The notes under the pieces: generated by a model | What the model saw: only the letters and a program-made list of their open reading frames with translations | Told to the model about the DNA's origin: nothing | Database searches by the model: none | Program-made: the position numbers and the translations under genes | DNA from: JABAYQ01 sp018608925 | GTDB lineage: Bacteria; Bacteroidota; Bacteroidia; Flavobacteriales; UBA7312 | Assembly (NCBI GenBank): GCA_037625715.1 | Contig: JASJHQ010000039.1 | Coordinates: 1 to 41,249 of the forward strand | Reading direction: 5' to 3' | DNA length: 41,249 bases | Shown: positions 16,336 through 25,061 of the stretch, one piece after another | How the letters are laid out: the number at the start of each line of letters is the position of its first letter | How positions within the stretch are numbered: the first letter of the stretch is position 1

Positions 16336-17442
16336 TTAGATAAATTCTAAATAGGACTTAGCAATTTTATTCCAATTATGATGGCTTTTCATTGTATCAA
16401 TTCCCTCAATCGAAACTAACTTTAACTGGTCTTCATTAGAAATGATGGCATTTATCTTTTGAGATAAGTCTTTTACGTTATTGCTTTGGAAGAAAAAACC
16501 ATTTTGTTTATCAGAAATTATTTCTTTAAATGGAGGTATATTAGAAACTAAAGCAGGAATACCGTAAGACATTGCCATTAGCAATACACCACTTTGATAA
16601 ATTTCTTGATATGGCAAAACCATTAAGTCGGCACATTTAAAATACAGTTCTCTTTTATGATCACTTATAAACTGAATATCAAGAATGATCTTGTTAGAAA
16701 GCTTATTCTCATCAATTATTTGTTGGTAAGCTAAGAAATCATCTTTCCATACTTTACCAGCCACAATAAGCCTAGTGGAAGAATCAACATTAGCCATTGC
16801 TTTTAGTAAAACATCTAATTTTTTTACTTTTTTAATCTGACCAAAAAACAAAATATACTTAAAACTAGGATCGAGATTTAAGTTCTTTAAGGCGTCAGAC
16901 TTGCTTATTTTATTAATAGGCATTTCTAAAAATGAGCCGTGCTTGATGATGGATACCTTATCTTTAATACCAGCAACTGAAACACAAAGAGCATCGAAAG
17001 AAAACTGATTGTGAACCACAATTTCTGAACTCCATTTTTTATAAATCAGATTTTTAAATAAACCATTGTCATCGCTTGCAAAAGAAGAAACATCATGTGA
17101 AATAGCAATAATTCTAAAGCCAAAAAATTTGCAAATAAAAAAAGACAAAAAAGACATTAACTGAGTAGAAAAGAGATGAAGAATAACAGTCTTGACATTC
17201 TTTTTTTTGCACAGTAAGCAAGAACGAATCATACCAACAACAAAATTTATTGCTTGAAAAAATTTATTGGAATAGAATTTCCCGAAAACAGCGTAAGTCT
17301 TAATTAATAACTTCGAATCCTTAAAATTAGAAAATATCAATACCTCCACATCATTTTCACGAAAGCCATAAGCTAATCCTAAGTCATAATAATCCATGCC
17401 CGCTTTTGCTCCTACAGGATCTATCAATGCTATTTTTTCCAT
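16336..17442 (-). CDS. Glycosyltransferase family 4 (GT-B)
   Basis: A cytosolic or membrane-associated retaining glycosyltransferase, 368 aa. The C-terminal GT-B domain carries the GT4 signatures: ILFFGQIKKVKKLDVLLKAM (about 195-215), a KCADLMVLPY stretch and the nucleotide-sugar site GVLLMAMSYGIPALVSNIPP followed by FKEIISD with the conserved Glu (about 285-310). The N-terminal domain has the G-x-K-A-G-M-D-Y acceptor-side start. Donor and acceptor sugars cannot be read. It is the last gene of the glycan operon and its start overlaps the upstream sulfotransferase gene by 13 bp. Confidence 0.9.
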   Translation of the reverse strand: MEKIALIDPVGAKAGMDYYDLGLAYGFRENDVEVLIFSNFKDSKLLIKTYAVFGKFYSNKFFQAINFVVGMIRSCLLCKKKNVKTVILHLFSTQLMSFLSFFICKFFGFRIIAISHDVSSFASDDNGLFKNLIYKKWSSEIVVHNQFSFDALCVSVAGIKDKVSIIKHGSFLEMPINKISKSDALKNLNLDPSFKYILFFGQIKKVKKLDVLLKAMANVDSSTRLIVAGKVWKDDFLAYQQIIDENKLSNKIILDIQFISDHKRELYFKCADLMVLPYQEIYQSGVLLMAMSYGIPALVSNIPPFKEIISDKQNGFFFQSNNVKDLSQKINAIISNEDQLKLVSIEGIDTMKSHHNWNKIAKSYLEFI

Positions 17443-18272
17443 GCACTCAGATCTTTATTGATTAGCACTTCTAAATTAGATATCTCATCTTCATAATAAT
17501 TAGAAATCATCTTTAATTCGCTAAGGGATAACTTATCCTTATTTTTAGAATTGAAGAATGTTTTTATAATTACTTTAACTAAGCTAGATGGAAAGACGAA
17601 TCTCAAAAACTTACGGACAAACCTATATTTATACAAAGCTGACAATACAACATTATTAGTAACAAGCATTTGATTTTTTACTTGTAAATCAACCTCTTTC
17701 TTTTCGACACCTAAAAAAGAAAAAACTTTATCAACTTCAGACGCTGTATCAGATTTTAAATCATCATAAAACAGTATTAAAACTTGAGATGTATCAAAAA
17801 ATTCTTGGTATTTTTTGATCTGTTCGCTGTAATTTCCTAAAGAAAAAAATTGCTGAAAAAACAAAGAATGCACTACTCTATTATCATAAATTTCTTGTAA
17901 AGAAACAGAACAAAGCCCCAGTCTTTTATCCATCAAATAATGAGAAAAAAGCCTTTCAACAGGCTTTCGCAACATGATAATAATCTTAGCTTTGGCATTA
18001 TATTCATAGATTCGCTTAGCTACTTCTTTATAGTAAAGGTACGAAACACTGGACTCCCCTTTAATTTTAACATCCGACTCAAACAAAGAGTTATAATCTT
18101 TAGTTGAACTAACTATTTGAGAATTGTAATACAGATTTTCGACTTCTTTAGCAGAGAAAAAATTTGGCTCTTTAACAGAGCTCATACAGATTTCTGGATG
18201 CTGATTTAAATAAAAATGCAAGGATGAAGTCCCAGCCTTAGGAGCTCCAACAATAAATGTGTTTACTTTCAT
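17430..18272 (-). CDS. PAPS-dependent sulfotransferase (glycan cluster, copy 1)
   Basis: A 280-aa cytosolic sulfotransferase-domain protein. The 5'-phosphosulfate loop is at the N-terminus (IVGAPKAGTSSLHFYL, about 7-22), followed by the NST/heparan-type segment HPEICMSSVKEPNFF. The 3'-phosphate site is IIMLRKPVERLFSHYL (about 97-112). This places it with carbohydrate O/N-sulfotransferases. It would transfer sulfate from PAPS to a hydroxyl or amino group of the glycan assembled by the neighbouring genes. It overlaps the GT2 gene by 4 bp and the GT4 gene by 13 bp. Confidence 0.9.
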   Translation of the reverse strand: MKVNTFIVGAPKAGTSSLHFYLNQHPEICMSSVKEPNFFSAKEVENLYYNSQIVSSTKDYNSLFESDVKIKGESSVSYLYYKEVAKRIYEYNAKAKIIIMLRKPVERLFSHYLMDKRLGLCSVSLQEIYDNRVVHSLFFQQFFSLGNYSEQIKKYQEFFDTSQVLILFYDDLKSDTASEVDKVFSFLGVEKKEVDLQVKNQMLVTNNVVLSALYKYRFVRKFLRFVFPSSLVKVIIKTFFNSKNKDKLSLSELKMISNYYEDEISNLEVLINKDLSAWKK

Positions 18273-19165
18273 ATCTTTATTTTAAAACCATTAAAATAAG
18301 AAGATAATATCAACTTAAGAGTCTTTACATTTTTAGGAAAACAAGGACTAATCAAAAATCTTGCCATAAAATATACAAACACATAAAAAAGCAGAAAAGA
18401 GGTGAGTAGAGTCTGTTGCTTTCTCAAAAAATAAACATGATTTTTAGTCATTTGCTGAATAAAAAACGGACTATACTTACTATTATCTATTTGCTCCCTT
18501 GATTTTGAAAGACTACCAATTTTATGATAAAACTCTACATCTTCAATAAAAAAAGTTTTATGAATTTTATTCTTCTTTACTCTGTAGAAGAAATCAGCAT
18601 CATCGAAATAAACAAAATACTTTTCATCAAAAAAGCCAACATCTTCAAAGACACTCTTGTGTATTAAAGAACAACAAACAGGAGAATAGTCAACGAAACC
18701 ATCCTTAAACTGCCTTTTATCCTGTTCACCCTGACCACAATGGTAATTTAAGAGAGCCTTCTTAGAATTGAAAAACCCTCCAGCACACCAAATAATATTT
18801 GTGTCAAAATATTTCATTTTAGGAACAACAATACTGACCTTATATTTATGATGAGCGTCAACTAATTTATTTAACAATTCTTTTTCAAAAACGGTGTCGT
18901 TATTAATTAACAAAGCAAAATCGCATCCATCTTTTAAAGCCCATTCAACTCCTTGATTGTTTGCGCAAGCAACTCCCAAATTTTCGTCATTAAAAATAAC
19001 TTTACAATCTTTAACTTGCTTGAGAGTTTCGACAGTATTGTCTTTAGAATCGTTATCTACAACATACAAACAGTAATCGTTATAATTCTGCTCTTTGACC
19101 GATTTTAAAAAATCAACCAAGACCTGTTCGCTATTATATGTTACAGTGACTAATCCTATTTTCAT
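18269..19165 (-). CDS. Glycosyltransferase family 2 (rhamnosyltransferase-like)
   Basis: A 298-aa GT-A inverting glycosyltransferase. The N-terminus VTYNSEQVLVDFLKSVKEQ with VVDNDSKDNT, the donor/metal motif LLINNDTVFE and the acceptor-region sequence DVGFFDEKYFVYFDDADFFYRV are typical of WbbL/RfbF-like rhamnosyltransferases. There is a hydrophobic C-terminal helix (about 258-278), so it may be membrane-attached. The sugar is inferred only. The SDR gene directly upstream resembles a dTDP-sugar epimerase, which fits a deoxysugar donor. It overlaps both neighbours by 4 bp. Confidence 0.9.
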   Translation of the reverse strand: MKIGLVTVTYNSEQVLVDFLKSVKEQNYNDYCLYVVDNDSKDNTVETLKQVKDCKVIFNDENLGVACANNQGVEWALKDGCDFALLINNDTVFEKELLNKLVDAHHKYKVSIVVPKMKYFDTNIIWCAGGFFNSKKALLNYHCGQGEQDKRQFKDGFVDYSPVCCSLIHKSVFEDVGFFDEKYFVYFDDADFFYRVKKNKIHKTFFIEDVEFYHKIGSLSKSREQIDNSKYSPFFIQQMTKNHVYFLRKQQTLLTSFLLFYVFVYFMARFLISPCFPKNVKTLKLILSSYFNGFKIKI

Positions 19166-20295
19166 TTCATCAATCCTTTTAACTTTAGGTCTTTTATGGA
19201 TTGATCGAAATTATCTTTTTGTATTTCTTGTTTTTTAACCCAAGTTGTAAAAAGTTTAATGCCTTGTTCGAACATTATTTTAGGCTCGAAGTTCAACACC
19301 CTTTTCGCTTTATAAATATCCGCTTTATTATGCCTGATATCCCCCACTCTAAAATCTCCTGAAACCTTTATATCTATATCAGAATTATAGGCGCCTTTAA
19401 GCAATTTGGCTACTGTATTTACGTCAGTAGACTTTCCTGATCCAATATTAAAAGAAGTGTCGTTAGCATTAGTATTAAACATTGCTAAAATGGTAGCATC
19501 GACAACATCGTCGATATAGACGAAATCTCTAGATTCTAGTCCGTCTTCAAAAATATTAATAGGATTATTATTGAGTATTCTTGTGGAGAAAATAGATAAA
19601 ATGCCAGTGTAAGGATTAGATAAAGATTGGCCCGGACCGTAAACATTTTGAAATCGCAAAGCGCACGCATCAATGCCTAAGCTTTTACATGCAACAAGAA
19701 CCATTTGCTCTTGATTATACTTAGTAATTCCATAAATAGAACAAGGATTAATCTTGGACTCTTCATCGGTAGCTACTAAACTTACAATCTTTGAACAACT
19801 AGTACAAGTTGGCTCGAATTGTCCGCTTACCATATCTTTTTCATTTCTTGTTTCAGGAAATACGATGCCATGTGCTTCACATTGGTATTTTCCTTCTCCA
19901 TAAATTGCACGAGAAGACGCAACTACTACTTTTTTAATTTGATGAGGCTCGTTAGCCATGTAATCTAACAAATGAGAGGTTCCGGAAATATTTACTTCCA
20001 CATATTTACTGATTTCATACATAGACTGACCCGTTCCTGTTTCAGCTGCTAAATGGACAATAATATGCTGATTTACAATTGCTTTTGTCCAATCTGAAAG
20101 ATTACGAACATCACCATGTATGAAATTAACCTTGTCTTTAATTGATTTATAAAGAGGGGATAAATTTACGTCCTCACCATGTATCTGAGGGGATAAGTTA
20201 TCCAATACAGTAACCTTATGTCCTTTTTCTATAAGAGAAAGAGTAAGTTTAGAACCAATAAATCCAGCCCCACCAGTAATCAATACGTTTTCCAT
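19162..20295 (-). CDS. NAD-dependent sugar epimerase/dehydratase with zinc-ribbon-like insert
   Basis: A 377-aa extended short-chain dehydrogenase. It has the Rossmann motif GGAGFIG (8-14), active-site Ser127/128 in SSRAIYG and the catalytic Y188-x3-K192. Between the catalytic Ser and Tyr is an insert (about 135-176) with C139-x2-H142 and C164-x2-C167, which could hold a zinc ion. I know this layout from dTDP-L-rhamnose 4-epimerase-like enzymes, so an NDP-6-deoxysugar 4-epimerase or related activity is the best guess. It would supply activated sugar to the two glycosyltransferases. It overlaps the Wzy-like gene by 16 bp and the GT2 gene by 4 bp. Confidence 0.87.
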   Translation of the reverse strand: MENVLITGGAGFIGSKLTLSLIEKGHKVTVLDNLSPQIHGEDVNLSPLYKSIKDKVNFIHGDVRNLSDWTKAIVNQHIIVHLAAETGTGQSMYEISKYVEVNISGTSHLLDYMANEPHQIKKVVVASSRAIYGEGKYQCEAHGIVFPETRNEKDMVSGQFEPTCTSCSKIVSLVATDEESKINPCSIYGITKYNQEQMVLVACKSLGIDACALRFQNVYGPGQSLSNPYTGILSIFSTRILNNNPINIFEDGLESRDFVYIDDVVDATILAMFNTNANDTSFNIGSGKSTDVNTVAKLLKGAYNSDIDIKVSGDFRVGDIRHNKADIYKAKRVLNFEPKIMFEQGIKLFTTWVKKQEIQKDNFDQSIKDLKLKGLMK

Positions 20296-21500
20296 TTAAA
20301 TTTATTAAGTGAATAAATTACTCCCGATATTACAAATATAAAAAAGAATGGTTTTAATAAAAGGGGCTCAGTCATTAAACTGAAAATCATCAATACAAAA
20401 AACAACTTTTTATAATTAGAAATCAATGTTTGTCTATAAATCATCCAAAGCAAAAAAATAGTAGCAGGAAAACCGGCTGTTGCCAAAAAAAACATAATAG
20501 AGTTTGTTGCGCCTTTTTCAAGAGAATCAAAGTTTATCCCATCAATCCACAAGTTATAATCTATTCTGTTGCGCACCTCTATATAGCGCTGGTCATCAAG
20601 CCCTATTCCTGTTAAAGGATGATCGAAAGCTATTAAAACAGGCTGAACTAAATCAAAAAATCGAACCTGAAAGGATGTTGCCCCATCTCCTAAAATCTTA
20701 TCGGATAAGTTTAAAGATGCAAGAGTGTAAAAGCCTAACAACAAGGCAATAAATATAGGCAACAACAATATGTTTTTTCTTATAACGGTTGTTGAATAAA
20801 TAACAAACTGTAAGATCATAATTAGCAAACCAGTTGTAGATAAAGTAGACAAAACTGCAAAGGAAATTAAACCAACTAAACTAAGTTTAAAGCGCCTTAC
20901 AAATAGACTTAAAAACAACAATATATTAAGAAACACTTGTAATACTCCAGGCTCCCAAAACAGACCTTGATTCCTGACCATTGTAAAGCCTAAGACATCA
21001 AACGAATATTTTTGTGGATTATAAAAAAATAATTTAAGAAATGAAGAGCATTCATAATGCCAATTGCTAATGCTAGAGAGATTTCCTGAAATTAAAGGGT
21101 ATAAAAAAAAGTTAGTTAGTGAATGGAACAAAACAACTAACAATGCGAAATATAAATAATCAGTAAATTTATTTTTATTATTAGTGCTATTGAAATACAT
21201 CACTGCGAATGTGGCAGAGAACATAATTGTTAAATTGGCTAACACTTTTTGGATGGACTGCTCAGAAATAGCAAACAAATAATTAATTAGCAAAAAAAGA
21301 GTAATAGAAACTAGTACAAATACAAGCTGGCGAAGATCTTTAAAACTAAGTCTTTTGGAAAATAAAAGTAGAGCAAAAGAAACAAGTACAACAAAAAATA
21401 ATTCCTTTCTATAAAGCAAGAAAGGAACGCTTCCACCACTTAGCAGTAGTAAAAAAACAGAAAAAATTTCCACATACTTATTTAGTAGAGTTTTATTCAT
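20280..21500 (-). CDS. O-antigen polymerase/ligase-like membrane protein (Wzy/WaaL type)
   Basis: A 406-aa integral membrane protein with about ten to twelve helices and one larger periplasmic loop near residues 260-330. That loop contains the family landmark AFDHPLTGIGLDDQRY followed by a charged segment and another helix, as in Wzy_C/O-antigen ligase proteins. In a locus with a Wzx flippase this is most likely the repeat-unit polymerase, but ligases share the fold and cannot be separated by eye. It lies 4 bp after the acyltransferase gene and overlaps the epimerase gene. Confidence 0.82.
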   Translation of the reverse strand: MNKTLLNKYVEIFSVFLLLLSGGSVPFLLYRKELFFVVLVSFALLLFSKRLSFKDLRQLVFVLVSITLFLLINYLFAISEQSIQKVLANLTIMFSATFAVMYFNSTNNKNKFTDYLYFALLVVLFHSLTNFFLYPLISGNLSSISNWHYECSSFLKLFFYNPQKYSFDVLGFTMVRNQGLFWEPGVLQVFLNILLFLSLFVRRFKLSLVGLISFAVLSTLSTTGLLIMILQFVIYSTTVIRKNILLLPIFIALLLGFYTLASLNLSDKILGDGATSFQVRFFDLVQPVLIAFDHPLTGIGLDDQRYIEVRNRIDYNLWIDGINFDSLEKGATNSIMFFLATAGFPATIFLLWMIYRQTLISNYKKLFFVLMIFSLMTEPLLLKPFFFIFVISGVIYSLNKFKWKTY

Positions 21501-21504
21501 ATTT

Positions 21505-22083
21505 TTAAACCTTTAACCATTTTTTCGTTTCAAAATCGTATTGCTTTATCACTTTAGCTGGAGAACCAACAGCAATCGAATAATCTGGGATATCAGAAGT
21601 AACAACCGAGTTAGCTCCGACAACACTATGCTTACCAACCGAGCAGGCAACCACACAAACATTTTCTCCCAACCAACTATGCTCGCCTATAGAAACGGGC
21701 CCCTTAAAGCTTACCGCCTGTTTTTTAATAGGCCTCTCAACATCATTATACTGATGGATATTATCAGAAATATAAACATTATCAGCAATTAAAACATTGC
21801 TGCCAATCTTAACATTTTTTATAGCAACGAAATGTGCGTTACGACCTATATAAGTATCGTTTCCAATTGCTAAACAAGTGTCTTTAAGGCTTGATGAAAT
21901 CGAAATAAACCAAGCGTTAGACCTAATATAAACATTACTTCCTATCTCAATATTTTTTCCGTTATCGATACTAAAAGGATAGCATAAAGTAGACTTTTTA
22001 CCCATCTTTTTTAAAGTAAAACTAAAAAGCAGAGAATTTAACTTGTTCTTAATTTTAACGTGATACTTAATTATTTTTTCCAT
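21505..22083 (-). CDS. Hexapeptide-repeat (left-handed beta-helix) acyltransferase
   Basis: A 192-aa WbbJ/maltose-acetyltransferase-like protein with recurring [IV]GxxxxI turns (IEIGSNVYIRS, AIGNDTYIG, VKIGSNVLIADNVYI, VSIGEHSWLGENV) and the family's closing motif VGANSVVTSDIPDYSIAVGSPAKVIK. It would O- or N-acetylate a sugar of the glycan in the cytosol using acetyl-CoA. The candidate catalytic His is in SDNIHQYND (about 112). It starts inside the upstream sulfotransferase gene (17-bp overlap). Confidence 0.9.
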   Translation of the reverse strand: MEKIIKYHVKIKNKLNSLLFSFTLKKMGKKSTLCYPFSIDNGKNIEIGSNVYIRSNAWFISISSSLKDTCLAIGNDTYIGRNAHFVAIKNVKIGSNVLIADNVYISDNIHQYNDVERPIKKQAVSFKGPVSIGEHSWLGENVCVVACSVGKHSVVGANSVVTSDIPDYSIAVGSPAKVIKQYDFETKKWLKV

Positions 22084-22993
22084 CCTTGTTTATCCAATTA
22101 GATTTTCTAGCAATCAATTTTTCGAGCGCCACTATATCCTCATTAAAAAAGTCTTGCAACTCCTTTTTAATTTCTGGGTCTAAGATAACTTTCTTATTAC
22201 TTAAATTTGCCCTATCAATTAGTTCATTTAACAATCTCACCTTATCCTTGCCCAAAATGTTATTGGTTATTTTCTTTAAAAGCGCCCACTTTTTAATGGA
22301 CGAAAAAATAGATTTGAACCATTTGCTTTTAGGACTGCCTGTGTTTTTTTTATTGACCAAATAGCTCGATGCTTTAAAGCTGCTATCTACTTCCAAAAAG
22401 TTATAAATTTCAGAAACGGTACCGTCAATATCCTTAATGAAATCTTCAAAGAAAACAATTTTTACATTTTTAAACTCATTAACAAAAGCTTCCACCTGCT
22501 TGCTGTATAAGCTCATCGATTTATAATGCCAAAAAGAATTAAATCTGTTTTTGATTCTTGCATCTTCTAAACTTAATGCATCTTTAAAATTATTGTCTTC
22601 ATAAGAAGACGTATTATGAGAATAGTTAGAAAATGCTCTTGCTACAGGATTGCGAAGCATAATCAGAATTTTAACATCTGGAGCAATCATCTCTCTCATT
22701 TTAGGAATCACCTCTTTGTGGTGATATAAATACTGTATGCTAGCATCCCCTAAAACCTTTTGAGATTTATCTTTATATAAGTTTAAATATTCGCTTTTTT
22801 CTATAGTAGAGGTACGAAGCAGATACTCTTTAATCGGATCTTGGTCGTTAGTCTGTAAAATATGATCAGCTATAAAATACCTTGGTTCTTTTATAGACGG
22901 AATAAAAATCTCTGGATGCTGCTCAAGATAATGAAACAAAGATGTGGTTCCTGATTTTGGAGCCCCTACAATAAAAAAATTTGGTTTTATCAT
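22067..22993 (-). CDS. PAPS-dependent sulfotransferase (glycan cluster, copy 2)
   Basis: A 308-aa sulfotransferase with the PAPS 5'-phosphosulfate loop IVGAPKSGTTSLFHYL (about 7-22), the segment HPEIFIPSIKEPRYF and the 3'-phosphate site ILIMLRNPVARAFSNYS (about 108-124). It shares this framework with the sulfotransferase at 17430-18272, but the remainder diverges strongly, so the two probably sulfate different positions or sugars. The C-terminal region is Lys-rich. It overlaps the flippase gene by 4 bp and the acyltransferase gene by 17 bp, within the same operon. Confidence 0.9.
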   Translation of the reverse strand: MIKPNFFIVGAPKSGTTSLFHYLEQHPEIFIPSIKEPRYFIADHILQTNDQDPIKEYLLRTSTIEKSEYLNLYKDKSQKVLGDASIQYLYHHKEVIPKMREMIAPDVKILIMLRNPVARAFSNYSHNTSSYEDNNFKDALSLEDARIKNRFNSFWHYKSMSLYSKQVEAFVNEFKNVKIVFFEDFIKDIDGTVSEIYNFLEVDSSFKASSYLVNKKNTGSPKSKWFKSIFSSIKKWALLKKITNNILGKDKVRLLNELIDRANLSNKKVILDPEIKKELQDFFNEDIVALEKLIARKSNWINKDGKNN

Positions 22994-24318
22994 CTTGTTA
23001 AAAAAGGTAAATAAATGGTGTAAAATCCGAACTTTTTCTTAATGTAAATAACCATCAAAACATTCCAGAAAACATTACTTATTAAACTAGCTAAAGCCGC
23101 ACCTAACAATTGAAACTCTGGAATTAAAAAATAATTTAAAGCTACATTTAAAATTGCCGCTGCTATTAATACGTTTTGAAAATACTTTTGGTTTCCAGAC
23201 ATTTGAAGCAAAGTTCCGACAGAACCACAAATAGCGCTAAACATTTTCCCTACAGACAAAATAATTAAACTATAAGTTGCTATCTGAAATTCTTCTCCAA
23301 AAACGGATAAAATCTGACTTGGCAAGAAGGCAAAAATTAAAACTACAGGCAGAGTAATCCAAAATATCGTTTTAGTAGATTTCTGAACCAAACTCTTCAA
23401 GGCTTCTAAGTTGCCGCTCTCATTGAGTTCTGCAAACTTAGGAGCTGCAATACTATTTATTGCCATCAGACCCACATAGGCTAACATAGACAGTTTAAGA
23501 GCTGCGTTATAAATACCAACTGATTCTTGATCAATAATAGCACCTAACATCAAAATATCAATCTTTCCCATTATTAACATCATGGACTGACCAAGAAGCA
23601 AAGGAATTGAGATTTTGATTAGGGTTGAAGAGCCAATTACAGATTGACTAAGGTCTAACTTAAAGTGCCTACTATACTTATACCACAAGAAAAAAGATAG
23701 GAACGCCATTAAAACAACGCTAGTAACATAAGCGAAAATAGGAAGCTCTTTACTATTAAAAATAGCATCTCCGGTTAAAACCAAGACTAGAGTTCCTAGT
23801 ACTAGCGCCACATTATTTAAAAAGGAAAAAGCAGCAATTTTTTTTAGTCCTCTTAGAGCCTGTGCATTAAGATAGAACAGAACAAGAGGTACAACAACAT
23901 ATGAGATAAGCTTTATATGAGAAGATGAAGCATTTAACAATTGTGCTATTGCTTCGGAAAATAAATATGTAAATAAAGCAAAAATTGAACTTGACAACAA
24001 CAAGATAATAGAGACTCTCAAATACAACTTATGAATTTTTGCAGTTTCATTTTTTATCACAAACGAAGACAAAAGACGAATTACAGAAGTGTCAATTCCA
24101 AGCCTTGAAACGATGCTTAATATCTCTAATACTAAAAGTGCTGTTACGTATTGACCGAAAAATTGAGCACCATAATTATTGGTAATGAGAATAGCCAGTA
24201 AATAACCAAAGCCCATTCCAAAAATTTTCATTAAAAAAGTTGCCCCACCCCCTTTTAATAATTCAAGAAGGTGAACATCATTACCAAATAGATTTTTTAT
24301 TTTTTGACTAAAAACCAA
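22990..24318 (-). CDS. Wzx-type oligosaccharide flippase (MOP superfamily)
   Basis: A 442-aa, 12-14-helix polysaccharide transporter. Typical sequences include GGATFLMKIFGMGFGYLLAI at the start, LGIDTSVIRLLSSFV, LGAIIDQESVGIYNAALKLS and the late QMSGNQKYFQNVLI. It would flip lipid-linked repeat units across the inner membrane before polymerisation. There is no ATG before residue 30. The first usable codon is TTG at 24318, 22 bp inside cysQ, and an in-frame stop lies at 24340-24342, so initiation is at TTG or another non-ATG codon. It is translationally coupled to cysQ. Confidence 0.9.
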   Translation of the reverse strand: MVFSQKIKNLFGNDVHLLELLKGGGATFLMKIFGMGFGYLLAILITNNYGAQFFGQYVTALLVLEILSIVSRLGIDTSVIRLLSSFVIKNETAKIHKLYLRVSIILLLSSSIFALFTYLFSEAIAQLLNASSSHIKLISYVVVPLVLFYLNAQALRGLKKIAAFSFLNNVALVLGTLVLVLTGDAIFNSKELPIFAYVTSVVLMAFLSFFLWYKYSRHFKLDLSQSVIGSSTLIKISIPLLLGQSMMLIMGKIDILMLGAIIDQESVGIYNAALKLSMLAYVGLMAINSIAAPKFAELNESGNLEALKSLVQKSTKTIFWITLPVVLIFAFLPSQILSVFGEEFQIATYSLIILSVGKMFSAICGSVGTLLQMSGNQKYFQNVLIAAAILNVALNYFLIPEFQLLGAALASLISNVFWNVLMVIYIKKKFGFYTIYLPFLTR

Positions 24319-25061
24319 GGATTCAATAAATTTTCTTTGTTATAAACCAGTTCTTCATTTGATTGGTATTGCACAACTTTAAAGCCTGCAGCCTTTGCTA
24401 TAGCATGACCCGCTCCAGTATCCCACTCCATAGTTGGCGCATACCTAGGATAGATATCGGCCTTTCCTTCAGCTACCATGCATAATTTAAGAGAACTTCC
24501 TACAGCTAGCAACTCTAAGTCCCCATGAGTTTTTTTCATGTCCTCAAAGAATAATTCTGTTTCTTTACTCATATGAGAACGACTTCCTACGATGGTAAAA
24601 ACTTCTCTTTTATATTCTATTGGTAAAGACTGAATTTCTGCTTTAGTTGAATAATTTTCGATCTTAAATGCTTTATCATCAAATCCATAATACATTACAT
24701 CTTGAACAGGAACATATATCACACCCATTACAGGAATGTTATTTTTAATTAATGCAATATTAACAGTAAACTCGCCATTTCGTTTAACAAATTCTTTTGT
24801 TCCATCAAGAGGATCAACTAACCAAAAGCTATCCCATTCTTTCCTTTGATTAAAGGGTAAATGTTTGCCCTCCTCACTCAAAATCGGAATATTAGTTTCA
24901 TTTAAAAACGATACAATTTTATCGTGTCCTGCTTGATCCGCCAGAGTTAGTGGAGAATCGTCACTTTTTGTTTCTACCGAAAAATCTGTTTCATAAACTT
25001 TCAAAATTTCTTTTCCAGCTTCGAATGCAGCAAGTTTTGCTAATTGTATCAACTCTTCCAT
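24297..25061 (-). CDS. cysQ: 3'(2'),5'-bisphosphate nucleotidase CysQ
   Basis: A 254-aa inositol-monophosphatase-family Mg-dependent phosphatase that converts PAP (the by-product of sulfotransferases) to AMP. Metal-site motifs are complete: ILSEEGKH (Glu near 70), WLVDPLDGTKEFVKRNGEFTVNIAL (about 88-112) and MEWDTGAGHAIAKAAGF (about 212-228). The VKRNGEFTVN form is the CysQ signature that distinguishes it from plain IMPases. It starts on the last base of deoC (TAATG) and precedes the flippase and sulfotransferases, so it would keep PAP from inhibiting them. Confidence 0.94.
   Translation of the reverse strand: MEELIQLAKLAAFEAGKEILKVYETDFSVETKSDDSPLTLADQAGHDKIVSFLNETNIPILSEEGKHLPFNQRKEWDSFWLVDPLDGTKEFVKRNGEFTVNIALIKNNIPVMGVIYVPVQDVMYYGFDDKAFKIENYSTKAEIQSLPIEYKREVFTIVGSRSHMSKETELFFEDMKKTHGDLELLAVGSSLKLCMVAEGKADIYPRYAPTMEWDTGAGHAIAKAAGFKVVQYQSNEELVYNKENLLNPWFLVKK

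Noticed and set aside
16336..22993. Horizontal acquisition of the glycan genes judged from richer A+T
   Set aside because: The region looks somewhat more A/T-rich by eye, but I could not compute composition or codon use, and no mobile element or repeat borders it. A sliding GC plot would decide.
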